From DASQPA01 sp963757335 (GTDB lineage Bacteria; Acidobacteriota; Thermoanaerobaculia; Multivoradales; UBA5704), in contig CAVWRJ010000008.1 in NCBI GenBank assembly GCA_963757335.1, positions 682,001-746,000 on the forward strand: 64,000 bases of DNA, written 5' to 3'. The notes under the pieces were generated by a model. The model was not told where the DNA came from. It was given only the letters and a program-made list of their open reading frames with translations, and ran no database searches. The position numbers and the translations under genes were made by a program. Every line of letters starts with the position of its first letter. Within the stretch, counting starts at the first letter, position 1. Positions 17,766 to 27,140 of the stretch are shown one piece after another.

Positions 17766-19207
17766 ACGCCCGGAGCGTCCTCGTCGTCGACGACAGCGAG
17801 GTGACCCGGGCCATCCTCTCGCGCACGCTCCGCGCCGCCGGCTTCGAGGTGATGGAGGCGAAGGACGGCTTGGAAGGGGCGGTGCTCGCTCTGCGCGAAC
17901 GGCCCTCGGTCGTCGTCACCGACCTCGAGATGCCGACGATGGACGGCTTCCCCTTCCTCCGTCTCCTCAAAGCCGAGCCGACGAGCGCCCACATCCCGGT
18001 CCTCATCCTGACCAGCCACGGCGAGGCCGCCTCGCGCTTCTGGAGCCTCCGGACCGGCGCCGACGCCTATCTCACCAAGGATCACCACTCGCACGAGCTG
18101 GTGGCGACGATCGAGCGCCTGATGCGGGACGCGCCGCCGGCGCCGGCCACCCTTCCCACCGAGAGCGTCGGGCCGCTCGACATCCTGGCCCGGGTCGCCC
18201 GCCAGCTCGACGCCAGCCTCCTCCAGGCCACCCTGATCAACAACCTGCTCGAACGCGGCATGGCGGCGGTCGACTTCCACGATGCCAGCCACGCCGCCCT
18301 GCTCTCGCTGGCCGACGTGATCGACGCCCGTTTCCTCGCCGTGGCGGTGGGGGAGAGCGAGGGGGCGACCCTCCACGTCCTCCTCCCCGAGCCGCTCGGC
18401 CAGGCGGACCTGGAGCGCGCCTGTACCCAGCTTGAAGCCCAGGTCGAGCCGGCGCCGGGGGTCCCCGTCGATTTCCAGGTGAGCGGCGAGCCCCCGGTGC
18501 CGGGGCGGGCGGTCGGGCCGGCGCTCGACCTCGGCCGCACGGTCTTCCTGCCGCTCGCGGTGCGCGGCGCGCGGGGGGTGCTCGCCATCTACCCGCGCGA
18601 CCCGCAGCAGTTCGCCGCCGCCGGCAGCGGCCTGGTCGGCGGCCTGACCGGCCACCTCGCCCTGGTGCTCGACAACGCCCGCCTCGCCGAGCGCCTGCAC
18701 GAGCTGTCGACCCGCGACGGCCTCACCCGCCAGCTCAACCACCGGGCCACCTACGACCGGCTCTCCGAGGAGCTCGAGCGGGCTCGCCGCTACCGGCATC
18801 CGCTGTCGGTCATCCTCTGCGACTTCGACCACTTCAAGGGGGTGAACGACACCCACGGCCACCTGGGGGGGGACGCGGTGCTCCGCGAGGGGGCAGCGGA
18901 GCTCCGCCGCTGCCTCCGGGGGAGCGACCTCCTGGGGCGCTACGGTGGCGAGGAGTTCCTCGCCGTCCTCCCCGAGGTCGACCTCGAATCCGGGCGCCAG
19001 GCGGCGGAGCGGCTGCGGCGGTGCATCGCCGAGCACGTCATCCTGGTCGCCGGGGAGGAGGTACGGGTCACCGCCTCCTTCGGGGTCGCCGAGCTCTCCG
19101 AGGTCCCCGGGAACGCTACGGCGGAGACCGCCGATCTCCTGGTCTCTTTGGCCGACCACCGGCTCTACGAGGCCAAGGCGGCCGGCCGCAACCGGGTGCG
19201 GCCGTGA
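17762..19207 (+). CDS. REC-GAF-GGDEF diguanylate cyclase response regulator (WspR-like)
   Basis: Output protein of the operon. GTG start in a GTGA overlap. 481 residues: receiver (SVLVVDDSEVTRAIL; phospho-Asp54 in VVVTDLEMPTMDG), a middle segment of about 190 residues that looks like a GAF domain, and a GGDEF domain with the active motif GGEEF and a product-inhibition I-site RGSD exactly five residues before it. It should synthesise c-di-GMP when phosphorylated by the CheA-REC kinase. The classical WspR is REC-GGDEF; the extra GAF-like module could add a second input. The presence of this gene argues that the pathway controls surface behaviour or exopolysaccharide rather than flagellar direction. 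Confidence 0.92.
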   Translation: MNARSVLVVDDSEVTRAILSRTLRAAGFEVMEAKDGLEGAVLALRERPSVVVTDLEMPTMDGFPFLRLLKAEPTSAHIPVLILTSHGEAASRFWSLRTGADAYLTKDHHSHELVATIERLMRDAPPAPATLPTESVGPLDILARVARQLDASLLQATLINNLLERGMAAVDFHDASHAALLSLADVIDARFLAVAVGESEGATLHVLLPEPLGQADLERACTQLEAQVEPAPGVPVDFQVSGEPPVPGRAVGPALDLGRTVFLPLAVRGARGVLAIYPRDPQQFAAAGSGLVGGLTGHLALVLDNARLAERLHELSTRDGLTRQLNHRATYDRLSEELERARRYRHPLSVILCDFDHFKGVNDTHGHLGGDAVLREGAAELRRCLRGSDLLGRYGGEEFLAVLPEVDLESGRQAAERLRRCIAEHVILVAGEEVRVTASFGVAELSEVPGNATAETADLLVSLADHRLYEAKAAGRNRVRP

Positions 19208-20610
19208 CCGGGCCGACCGCGCCGGCAGTCGAGCAGTTCGCCGGGTTGATCCGCGAGGTCACCGGCAACGTCGTGCCGGAGGAGCGCTTCGCCCTCCTAG
19301 CGGAGCTGGCGGAGCGCCGGGCCCGGGCCCTCTCCTATCCCGACGTCCCCTCCTACCTGGAAGCCCTGGCCTCCGGCCGGCTCGCCGGCGAGTGGGACGG
19401 GCTGATCTCGGCGGTCACCATCAAGGAGTCCTACTTCTTTCGCGCCCCGCAGCAGTTCGAGGCCCTCCGCCGGGAGGTCCTCCCCCGGCTCCTCGCCGCC
19501 CGGGCCGAGCCGCGCACGCTCCGCATCTGGTCGGCCGCCTGCGCCCGCGGCGAGGAGCCGGGGACCCTCGCCATGCTGCTCGCCGAAGAGCCCGCGCTCG
19601 CCGGCTGGCGCTGGCGGATCGTCGCCACCGACGTCGACGAGGAGGCCCTGGAGGGCGCCCGGCGCGGGCTCTACGGCGAGCGCGCGGTGTCGCAGGTCCC
19701 CCCCGGCCTCCTGGCCCGCTACTTCACCCGCCGCGGCAAGCTCTACGAGCTCGACCCTACCCTCCGCGCCGGCATCGAGTACCAGGCCCTGAACCTCGCC
19801 CAGGCGCCCTACGGCCTGCCGGAGCCGGAGCTCGACCTCATCCTGCTCCGAAACGTCCTCATCTACTTTAGGCGGCCGCTCCAGCGCTGGGTGGTGGGGC
19901 AGGTGGCGGATCACCTCGCCCGCGAGGGCTACCTCTTCTTAGGCGCCTCGGAAACCCTGTGGCAGATCCAGGACGCCCTCGATCCGGTCGACCTCGGCGG
20001 CTCCTTCGCCTACCGCCACCCCGCGGCAGACCGTCCGGCCCCGCCGGCCGTCGCAGCCCGGCCGGAGCGACCCGCGCCGGCCATGCCGGCCGCGGTAAAA
20101 TCGGCGCGCCGGCCGCCAGCCGCGCCGAAGCGGAAGCCGACCGTGAAGGCGCCCCCCGTGATCTCCATGCAAGCCGTGCCGGCGGCGCAGCGGTCCGCCC
20201 CCGCCGTCCCGGCGGCCGATCGCCTGGCCGCTGCGGCGCTCCTCCTCGCCGACAACCGGATCGCCGCGGCGGCAAGCGCCGTCGCGGATCTCCTCGCCGC
20301 CGATCCGTCCGAGCCGGCGACCCACGCCTTGGAAGGGTTCCTCCACGACCTCTCGGGACGGCCTGAAGAGGCGGTGACCGCCTATCGCGCCGCCCTCTAC
20401 CTCGATCCCGCCCTCTACCAGGCCCGGCTGCTCCTCGCCGACTGCCTCCTCCGTCTCGGCCACAGAGAGCTCGCCGAGAAGCAGTTCAAGGAGGTCTTGA
20501 CCCTGGTGACGAACGGCCGCGAGCGCAACTTGGAAGCTCTCTCGGCCCTGCCGCTCCCCGACCGCGAGCGGGCGCTACGGCGTTGCCGGCAGGCGCTGCA
20601 GGGCGGCTGA
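19204..20610 (+). CDS. cheR: CheR methyltransferase with C-terminal TPR region (WspC-like)
   Basis: SAM-dependent receptor glutamate methyltransferase. GTG at 19204 overlaps the cyclase stop; the longer upstream frame is a shadow. 468 residues: the CheR N-terminal helical part, SAM site IWSAACARGEEPGTLAML (Ala-Arg replaces the usual Ser-Thr before GEEP), ATDVDEEALEGAR, and RNVLIYFRRPLQ. A long Ala/Pro linker (about 280-335) leads to tetratricopeptide-like repeats (AADRLAAAALLLADNRIAAA to REALYLDPALYQARL-type units), as in WspC and FrzF. It ends the operon; no clear terminator follows, only a weak 5-bp hairpin near 20630. Confidence 0.9.
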   Translation: MTGPTAPAVEQFAGLIREVTGNVVPEERFALLAELAERRARALSYPDVPSYLEALASGRLAGEWDGLISAVTIKESYFFRAPQQFEALRREVLPRLLAARAEPRTLRIWSAACARGEEPGTLAMLLAEEPALAGWRWRIVATDVDEEALEGARRGLYGERAVSQVPPGLLARYFTRRGKLYELDPTLRAGIEYQALNLAQAPYGLPEPELDLILLRNVLIYFRRPLQRWVVGQVADHLAREGYLFLGASETLWQIQDALDPVDLGGSFAYRHPAADRPAPPAVAARPERPAPAMPAAVKSARRPPAAPKRKPTVKAPPVISMQAVPAAQRSAPAVPAADRLAAAALLLADNRIAAAASAVADLLAADPSEPATHALEGFLHDLSGRPEEAVTAYRAALYLDPALYQARLLLADCLLRLGHRELAEKQFKEVLTLVTNGRERNLEALSALPLPDRERALRRCRQALQGG

Positions 20611-20701
20611 GCCATTGCGCCAGAGGGCGGAGGGCGTCCGCTGAACAGTGACGTCAAAACGCGGCATTGACATCACTCCTGGAGGGTCCTACGATCTACC
20701 T

Positions 20702-21031
20702 ATGCCCAGAAAAGCCACAACCTACCGGATCGATCCGATCGTTCAGGCAGGCCTCTCCGAACTGAGCAAAGTCTTGGGTCGGCCGCAAAATCAGCTCGTC
20801 AACGAGGCGGTTCGGGATTTCGTTGCAAGACGAGTCAAGCAGGTCGAGGTGGAGCTCGAGGCGACTCTTGAGAGCTTGCGCGCCTATCGCAAGAGCGACC
20901 CCAATTTCGACCGGGCGCTCGCAGACTACGTCGATGCGGAGGCTTCCCTCCAGGAAGACCCTGCGCAAGGGCAGAGAGCGGGAGATTTTGGTCCCGCTCA
21001 AACGAGGATACTCGAACTGCTCAATGGTTGA
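20702..21031 (+). CDS. Ribbon-helix-helix antitoxin
   Basis: 109 residues. The start at 20702 (MPRKATTYRID) lies 3' of GGAGGG; an in-frame upstream TTG-like start at 20648 is less likely. The N-terminus has the RHH pattern TTYRIDPIVQAGLSELSKVL followed by NQLVNEAVRDFVARR, a DNA-binding MetJ/Arc-type fold. The remainder is helical and charged, probably for binding the toxin. It overlaps the Fic gene by eight bases, the usual antitoxin-first order of autoregulated modules. Lower GC than the chemosensory operon suggests acquisition. Confidence 0.75.
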   Translation: MPRKATTYRIDPIVQAGLSELSKVLGRPQNQLVNEAVRDFVARRVKQVEVELEATLESLRAYRKSDPNFDRALADYVDAEASLQEDPAQGQRAGDFGPAQTRILELLNG

Positions 21032-21626
21032 CTGGGACGACGACACGCCCCAGCTGCGCAGCAACCTCGCCAAGGTATTCGGCAGGGTCCGAGACGAAGC
21101 TCTAAGCCGGCAGCCGCTGACGATCGAGGTCGCTCGCGGCTGGCAGTTGGACATCATGACTGGGCTTGTCCCGCCGGGTCCGAATCGGGTGGGGAGGTTT
21201 CGGGGTGAGGCCGGACTCGAAGACTACGATGTCGAGGTCGGTGGCCTTCCCGGCGCCCTGGCACCCGATGTAGCAGCTGAGCTGTCTGAATTCGATCGCA
21301 AGCTCCGGCTGGCCATCGCTACGCTGGATCCATTGATCCATCCCGGCCAGGACTTGTCTGCCGACAACTTGGCGGCGGTCCTTGCGCTGTGCGCATGGGC
21401 TCATTCGGAGTGGGTTCGCATTCATCCCTTCGCCAACGGCAACGGACGTACCGCTCGGCTTTGGGTCAATAGCATTGCGATGCGCTACGGCCTGCCGCCC
21501 TTTCTGCGTATCCGCCCAAGACCGGGTGATGGGTATGGCCGCGTCTCCGCTGCGGCGATGCAAGGAGATTGGCGCCCCACGGTCGCTCTATTCCGGCAGA
21601 TGTACATCAACTCTCTGAGAGCCTGA
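21024..21626 (+). CDS. Fic-family protein, putative toxin
   Basis: 200 residues, starting ATG at 21024 inside the antitoxin gene. It carries the Fic motif HPFANGNGRTARLW: the catalytic His, the GNGR anion-hole loop and the second Arg are present, while the acidic metal-binding position reads Asn, as in some Fic subfamilies. Fic enzymes usually transfer AMP to target proteins; whether this variant does so is uncertain. No S/TxxxE(G/N) inhibitory helix is evident within the protein, so control probably rests with the RHH partner. A phosphate-site helix (LAAVLALCAWAHSEWVRIHP) precedes the motif as expected. Confidence 0.8.
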   Translation: MVDWDDDTPQLRSNLAKVFGRVRDEALSRQPLTIEVARGWQLDIMTGLVPPGPNRVGRFRGEAGLEDYDVEVGGLPGALAPDVAAELSEFDRKLRLAIATLDPLIHPGQDLSADNLAAVLALCAWAHSEWVRIHPFANGNGRTARLWVNSIAMRYGLPPFLRIRPRPGDGYGRVSAAAMQGDWRPTVALFRQMYINSLRA

Positions 21627-21820
21627 TTGGAAGAGTGCTCTACTACCACGATGCACAGCCAACCCCCGGCACGTCCGACCGCGGAGTCCACCGCATCATC
21701 CACGGCCAGGCGCAAGGCGGTTGAGGAGTACAATTCGGGTAGGAGGTGATCCTTGGCAAGGTCAGCCGCGGCGGGAGATCGAGGATAGAATCCTCTCTCT
21801 CTTCCACGGAGACCGCCACC

Positions 21821-23973
21821 ATGCGCCGCCGCGCCGCTACCCTCTCCCTGGCCCTCGCCCTGGTCGCCCTGACGGCGGCTGCCGCGCCGCCGCCCTTCAG
21901 CCTGGAGCAGGTGATGAGCGCGCCCTTCGCCTCGCAGCTCACCGCGGCGCCGGCCGGCGGGCGGCTGGCCTGGGTGCTCGTGGAGCGCGGGATGAGAAAC
22001 GTCTGGGTGGCCGCGCCGCCGGACTACCACGGGTACCGGCTCACCCCCTACACCGCCGACGACGGGCAGGAGATCTCGGATCTCGCCTGGACCCCCGACG
22101 GGCGCACCCTCTTCTATGTCCGCGGCGGCGAGGCCAACGCGAAGGGCGAGCGCCCCAACCCGACGAGCGATCCGGCGGGGGCCGAGCAGGCGATCTACGC
22201 GATCGGCGCCGAGGGCGGGACGCCCCGCCGGCTGGGCGAAGGAGCCGGCCCGGCGGTCTCGCCGCGCGGCGACCGGGTCGCCTTCGTCCGCGGCGGCCAG
22301 ATCTGGTCGGCCCCCCTCTCCGGGTCCTCGGCCGGCAAGCCGGAGCCGGCACAGCTCGTCCATGCCCGCGGCGAGGCCGGCAACCTGCACTGGTCGCCCG
22401 ACGGCGGGCGCCTCGCCTTCGAGAGCGACCGCGGGGACCACGCCTTTATCGGCATCTACGACCTGGCAGCGAGGTCGCTCTCCTTCCTCGCTCCGAGCGT
22501 CGACCGCGACCTGGAGCCGGCCTGGTCGCCGGACGGCCGCTCCCTCGCCTTCCTGCGGCTGCCGGCGTCGCAGAACCTCCTGCGCTTCCAGGCGCGGCGC
22601 TCGGGGACCCCCTGGTCGATCCAGCTCGCCGATCTGGCGACGGGAGAGACGCGGCAGGTCTTTCGGGCGCGCGAGGGGAGGGGGAGCGTCTACCGGGAGA
22701 TCGCCTCCCCCGACCAGCTCCTGTGGAGCGCCGACGGCCGCCTGGTGTTCCCCTGGGAGGCGGACGGCTGGACGCATCTCTATTCGATCCCGGCGATCCC
22801 GACCGGGGGCGGCGAACCGCTCCTCCTCACTCCCGGCCCCTTCGAGGTGGAGAACGCCACCCTCGCCGCCTCCCGCCGCGAGGTGCTCTACACCGGCAAC
22901 CCGGACGCCGATCGCCGGCACCTCTTTCGGGTGGCGGCCGCGGGCGGCACGCCGGCCGCCCTCACCTCGGGCGAGGGGATCGAGTGGAGGCCGGTCGAGA
23001 CCAGCGACGGGAAGCTCGCCTGTCTCCACTCCGACGCCCGCCGTCCCGGGCGGCCGGCCCTCCTCGCCCCCGCCCCGGCGGCACCGCCGGTAGGGCGGGA
23101 GCGCTCCGCGACCTCGCCCCGGAGGCCCTGCCGGCGAGCTTTCCCGCCGACCGCCTGGTCACCCCCCGGGCCGTGCAGCTCCCGGCCGCCGACGGTCTCA
23201 CGATCCACGGCCAGCTCTTCCTGCCTTCAGATGTCGCCGGCATCGCCGGCATCGCCCGCGGCGAACGACGGCCGGCCGTGGTCTTCTTCCATGGCGGCCC
23301 GGTGCGCCAGATGCTCCTCGGCTGGCACTACCTGGAGTACTACCACGACTCCTATGCCTTCAATCAGTATCTGGCGAGCCGCGGTTTCGTCGTGCTCGCG
23401 GTCAATTACCGGAGCGGCATCGGCTACGGCATGGAGTTCCGGGAGGCCCTGGGCTATGGCCAGAGCGGGGCGAGCGAGTGGAACGACGTCTTGGGGGCAG
23501 GGCTCTACCTGCGCGGCCGCGCCGACGTCGACCCGACCCGCATCGGTCTCTGGGGCGGCTCCTATGGCGGCTACCTGACCGCCCTGGGCCTCGCCCGCGC
23601 CTCGGACCTCTTCGCCGCCGGGGTCGACTTCCACGGCGTCCACGACTGGACCGCCCTCCTCGGCAATCGCACTTCGGAGCACGACTCGGCCGCTCACGCC
23701 GAGGCCCTGCGGCTCGCCTTCGCGTCCTCGCCCATGGCCGCGGTCAAGAGGTGGCGCTCGCCCGTCCTTTTCATCCATGGCGACGACGACCGGAACGTGC
23801 CCTTCAGCGAGACCGTGAGCCTGGTCGGGGCTCTCCGCGAGCAGGGGGTCGAGACCGAGCAGCTCGTCCTCCCCGACGAGGTGCACGACCTGCTGCTCCA
23901 CGCCACCTGGCTCCGTGCCTACGGGGCGGCAGCGGAGTTCCTGGCCCGGCGGCTCGCGGGGCGGCGGCCTTAG
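21821..23973 (+). pseudogene. S9-family prolyl oligopeptidase, interrupted by one frameshift
   Basis: Secreted serine peptidase. The ATG at 21821 gives a signal peptide (RRRAATLSLALALVALTAAA) and a beta-propeller with repeated WSPDG motifs, in one frame up to about 23090. The catalytic alpha/beta-hydrolase half continues in another frame: AVVFFHGGP, the nucleophile elbow GLWGGSYGGYLTAL, the Asp loop HGDDDRNVPF and the His in DEVHDLLLH. The frames switch between about 23075 and 23101, a GC-rich stretch with GGG runs, consistent with one missing base. Everything else needed for activity is intact, so either the sequence has an error or the gene was inactivated very recently. About 717 residues if repaired, normal for the family. 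Confidence 0.85.
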
Positions 23974-24063
23974 GGCTTTCCATTGGCGCTGCCGGCAGGC
24001 ACTCCGGCCCGGTTGAGATATCGTCTGCTCCTGACGACACCTGGAGACGAGGAGAGATCGCAC

Positions 24064-24427
24064 ATGCCCAAAGTCGCGCTCGCCGATACCATTACAAGAC
24101 TGGGAAGGACTGCTCGCCGCGGCCGCCGAGCAGGGGGCGGGGGTCCCGGGGCTGGAGAATCGCCTCGCCGAGCTGCAGGCGGCGCTCGAACGCGTCCGCG
24201 AGCTCGACACCCGCCGCCAGCGCCTCCAGGCGGAGAGCCAGCTGGCGACGCAGGACCTCGTCGCCACCCGCCGGGACGGCGACGATCTGACGATCGCCAT
24301 CCGCGGGATGCTCCTCGCGGCCTTCGGCCCTCGCTGGATGGGGCTGGTCCAGTTCGGCATCCACCCCCGCCCGGTCCGCCGCCGCTCGACGGCCGCCCGC
24401 AAAGCCCCCGCGCCCTCCTCCGACTAA
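24064..24427 (+). pseudogene. Small coiled-coil protein with one-base frameshift
   Basis: The start MPKVALADTI at 24064 follows GAGGAG. At about 24096 an extra A in ACAAGAC moves the frame; reading on as DWEGLLAAAAEQ, then LENRLAELQAALERV and QRLQAESQLATQDL, the protein ends at TAA 24425-24427 with a basic tail. Repaired length is about 120 residues, mostly a long amphipathic helix likely to form a coiled coil. I do not recognise a family. The indel sits in a short A run, so sequence error is plausible. Confidence 0.5.
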
Positions 24428-24467
24428 TCGGCTCTCTCCCGCCGTCCTCCCCGCAAGGCGGCGGGCC

Positions 24468-24841
24468 GTCGGCGTCCGAGGGGCAACGGCCGCCCCTTCG
24501 TCGCCGGTCGTCGGCGTCCGAGGGGCAACGGCTGCCCCTTCGCCGCCGGTCGTCGGCGTCCGAGGGGCAGCGGCTGCCCTTTCGCCGCCAGTCGTCGGCG
24601 TCCGAGGGGCAACGGCTGCCCCTTCGCCGCCGGTCGTCGGCGTCCGAGGGGCAACGGCTGCCCCTTCGCCGCCGGTCGTCGGCGTCCGAGGGGCAGCGGC
24701 TGCCCCTTCGCCGTCAGTCGTCGGCGTCCGAGGGGCAACGGCTGCCCCTTCGCCGCCGGTCGTCGGCTTCCGAGGGGCAGTGGCTGCCCTTTCGTCGCCG
24801 GTCGTCGGCTTCCGAGGGGCAACGGCTGCCCCTGGGTGCGC
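24468..24841. repeat. Nine 42-bp direct repeats, each with a hairpin
   Basis: Nine head-to-tail copies start every 42 bases at 24468, 24510, 24552 and so on to 24804; the last is truncated. Each copy contains AGGGGCA, a five-base spacer and TGCCCCT, a perfect 7-bp inverted repeat in most copies. The copies differ by scattered substitutions, mostly in the spacer. Because 42 is a multiple of three, long ORFs stay open across the array on both strands; I regard those as by-products. Confidence 0.9.
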
Positions 24842-25094
24842 AGAGGTTGCCGGCTCGGCGCGGGGAGCTCTCTGCGCGCTCGCGCTGGGCGGTGCCTTAC
24901 ACTTGCTGCCAGGAACCGGTTCTCCATGACCAGAATGCCGAAGCTCCGCCTCACCCAGACCGCGGGGGCGAGGATCTCCATCGGGTCGAGATCTCACTCT
25001 AAGCCGAGGGGCTCGTCCGGCAGACCGCCGACGGACGGAGTACTAGAGGGATGACGTAAAACGTCCGGGAGATCGCTCAGCGGGCGAGAGACGA
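24842..25094. other. Gene-free stretch between hairpin array and nuclease gene
   Basis: No supported gene. The segment 25046-25094 already belongs to the duplicated unit that contains the Rpn-type nuclease gene. On the minus strand it lies downstream of that gene; no T-rich terminator is seen. Confidence 0.5.
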
Positions 25095-26061
25095 CTACCC
25101 GAGTCCCAGCTCCTTCAAAGACCCGGCGGCCAGAGCGCTGTCGAAGAGTCGGTCCAGCTCCTGGACCGAAGTGAGCGCTCCGACCTGGCGGTTGAATCTT
25201 CCGCGGCAGCCTGCCGAAGCGTTTTTCGAGGAGGCGGAGGAGCATTTGCTGGCTACCTTCAATCTGCCCCTTTACCCGTCCCTCCACGCGTCCCTCTTCC
25301 CGAGCGCTGTTCCACCAATTGAGCAGGGTCTCCTCGAGCATGGTCATGTCCTCCAACTTTGCCTTCTCAGGAATTGTACCTCCAGGCATGAGGCGATGCA
25401 GCAGGTGGAGGAGCCACTCGGTCATGTCCTGGCGGAGACGGTCCTCTTTTCCCTGCGGGAGGAGTGCCGCGAGCTGGGCGGTCCAGCGGGGGAGATCGCT
25501 CGGCGCGCAGGTCTCCAGGCGGAAGAGGGTCGCCACCCGGTTGGACGGCAGGTCCAGGTCTCGGTCGCCGAGTCGGCTCTCGTCGACGAGAAGATAGGTG
25601 AGCTGCGGCAGGAGGCGCTCGGCGCCCGGGGGCGCTGCCTGGAAGAGGCTCGCGAGGTCGAGCGGCACGTTCCACGGGCGCCCGCCGTTGTAGAGGACGA
25701 GCGGCAGCACGGCTGGTAGGCCGGAGGCGGTGGTGGCGGTGCCCTTACGGACGAGGTCGGCGAGGAGGAGGGCGACGTAGCCGAGGAGGCGCACGGCCAT
25801 GAAGGGGTCGGGGGTCGACTGGAACTCGACGAGCAGGTAGACGTAGAACCACCCCGGCTCAGGTCCGCTCCAGCGCAGCCGCCAGATCATGTCGCTGTGC
25901 CGCTCTCGCAGGTCGTCGCTGACGAAGCTGGACCCGACCCGTTCGAGGGTCGTGAAGTCGAGAGTCGAGACCCAGCTCTCCCGCACGAAGCCGCGGAGCA
26001 GCTCCTCGACCATCTGTGGGTGAGAGAAGAGAAGCTTGTAGCCGCTGTCGTGATCCGCCAT
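25095..26061 (-). pseudogene. Rpn/DUF4351-type PD-(D/E)XK nuclease, copy 1, C-terminal frameshift
   Basis: Rpn-family recombination-promoting nuclease/putative transposase. The start MADHDSGYKLLFSHP at 26061 is followed by the PD-(D/E)XK core (SDMIWRLRW ... WFYVYLLVEFQSTPD, with the E-x-Q catalytic signature) and LPAVLPLVLYNG. The C-terminal region has the DUF4351-like QQMLLRLLEKRFGRLP. Comparison with copy 2 shows an extra base near 25196, after GRLPRK; repaired, the protein ends LGLG at the TAG 25095-25097, about 320 residues. Such proteins nick or cut DNA and promote RecA-independent recombination in characterised members. It is upstream (on the minus strand) of nothing obvious and looks like a mobile-type singleton. 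Confidence 0.75.
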
Positions 26062-26146
26062 CGCACCTCCGTCGGCCGGCAGGATGCCGGCCTTTAGAGG
26101 GGATGACGCAAAACGTCCGGGAGATCGCTCAGCGGGCGAGAGACGA

Positions 26147-27103
26147 CTACCCGAGTCCCAGCTCCTCCAAAGACCCGGCGACCAGAGCGCTGTCGAAGAG
26201 TCGGTCCAGCTCCTGGACCGAAGTGAGCGCCCCGACTTGGCGGTTGACCTTCCGCGGCAGTCTGCCGAAGCGCTTTTCGAGGAGGCGGAGGAGCATTTGC
26301 TGTCTACCTTCAATCTGCCCCTTCACCGGCCCTCTTCCCGAGCGCCGTTCCACCAATTGAGCAGGGTCTCGCTCCGAGCATGGTCAATGTCCGCCAACTT
26401 TGCCTTCTCAGGAATTGTACCTCCAGGCATGAGGCGATGGAGCAGGTGGAGGAGCCACTCGGTCATGTCCTGGCGGAGACGGTCCCTTTTCCCTGTGGGA
26501 GGAGTGCCGCGAGCTGGGCGGTCCAGCGGGCGGAGATCGCTCGGCGCGCCGGTCTCCAGGCGGAAGGAGGGTCGCCACCCGGTTGGCCGGCAGGTCCAGG
26601 TCTCGGTCGGCCGAGTCGGCTCTCGTCGATGAGAAGATAGGTGAGCTGCGGCGGGAGGCGCTCGGCGCCCTGAGGCGCTGCCTGGAAGAGGCTCGCGGGG
26701 TCGTGCGGCACGTTCCACGTGGCGCCCGCCGTTGTGGGGGACGAGCGGCAGCACGGCCGGTAGGCCGGAGGCGGTGGTGGCGGTGCTCTTACGGACGAGG
26801 TCGGCGAGGAGGAGGGCGACATGGCCGAGGAGGCGCACGGCCATGAAGGGGACGGGGGTCGACTGGAACTCGACGAGCAGGTAGACTTAGAATCGAGCCC
26901 GGTCAGGTCCGCTGCGGCGCAGCCGCCGATCATTCGCTGTGCCGCTCGCGCAGGTCGTCGCTGACGAAGCTGGACCCCACCGGTTCGAGGGTCGTGAAGT
27001 CGAGAGTCGAGACCCAGCTCTCCCGCACGAAGCCGCGGAGCAGCTCCTCGACCATCTGTGGGTGAGAGAAGAGAAGCTTGTAGCCGCTGTCGTGATCCGC
27101 CAT
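26147..27103 (-). pseudogene. Rpn/DUF4351-type nuclease, decayed tandem copy 2
   Basis: A second copy of the neighbouring gene, from an ATG at 27103 to a TAG at 26147. The same segments are present (start MADHDSGYKLLF, the core, LLHRLMPGGTIPEKAKL, and the DUF4351-like end QELDRLFDSALVAGSL), but they are scattered over three frames because of several small indels. Its C-terminal end is in better frame than copy 1's. The number of lesions is well above that of the rest of the window, so this copy is probably a true pseudogene. Confidence 0.75.
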
Positions 27104-27140
27104 CGCACCTCCGTCGGCCGGCAGGATGCCGGCCTTTAGA

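Larger units (their letters stand above)
25046..27140. repeat. Tandem duplication of about 1.04 kb
   Basis: The junction sequence AGAGGGATGACG(T/C)AAAACGT occurs at about 25046, 26096 and 27138, bounding two direct copies of roughly 1,045 bases, each holding one nuclease gene. A hairpin GGCCGGCA-GGA-TGCCGGCC lies just upstream of each gene start (26075-26094 and 27117-27135). The copies have diverged by substitutions and indels. Confidence 0.85.

Noticed and set aside
24468..24841. Possible CRISPR array
   Set aside because: Units are contiguous with no unique spacers of constant length, and no cas genes are in the window.
23983..25002. Open frames through the 42-bp repeats on both strands
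   Set aside because: The repeat length is a multiple of three, so frames stay open by chance; no ribosome site or domain supports a protein.
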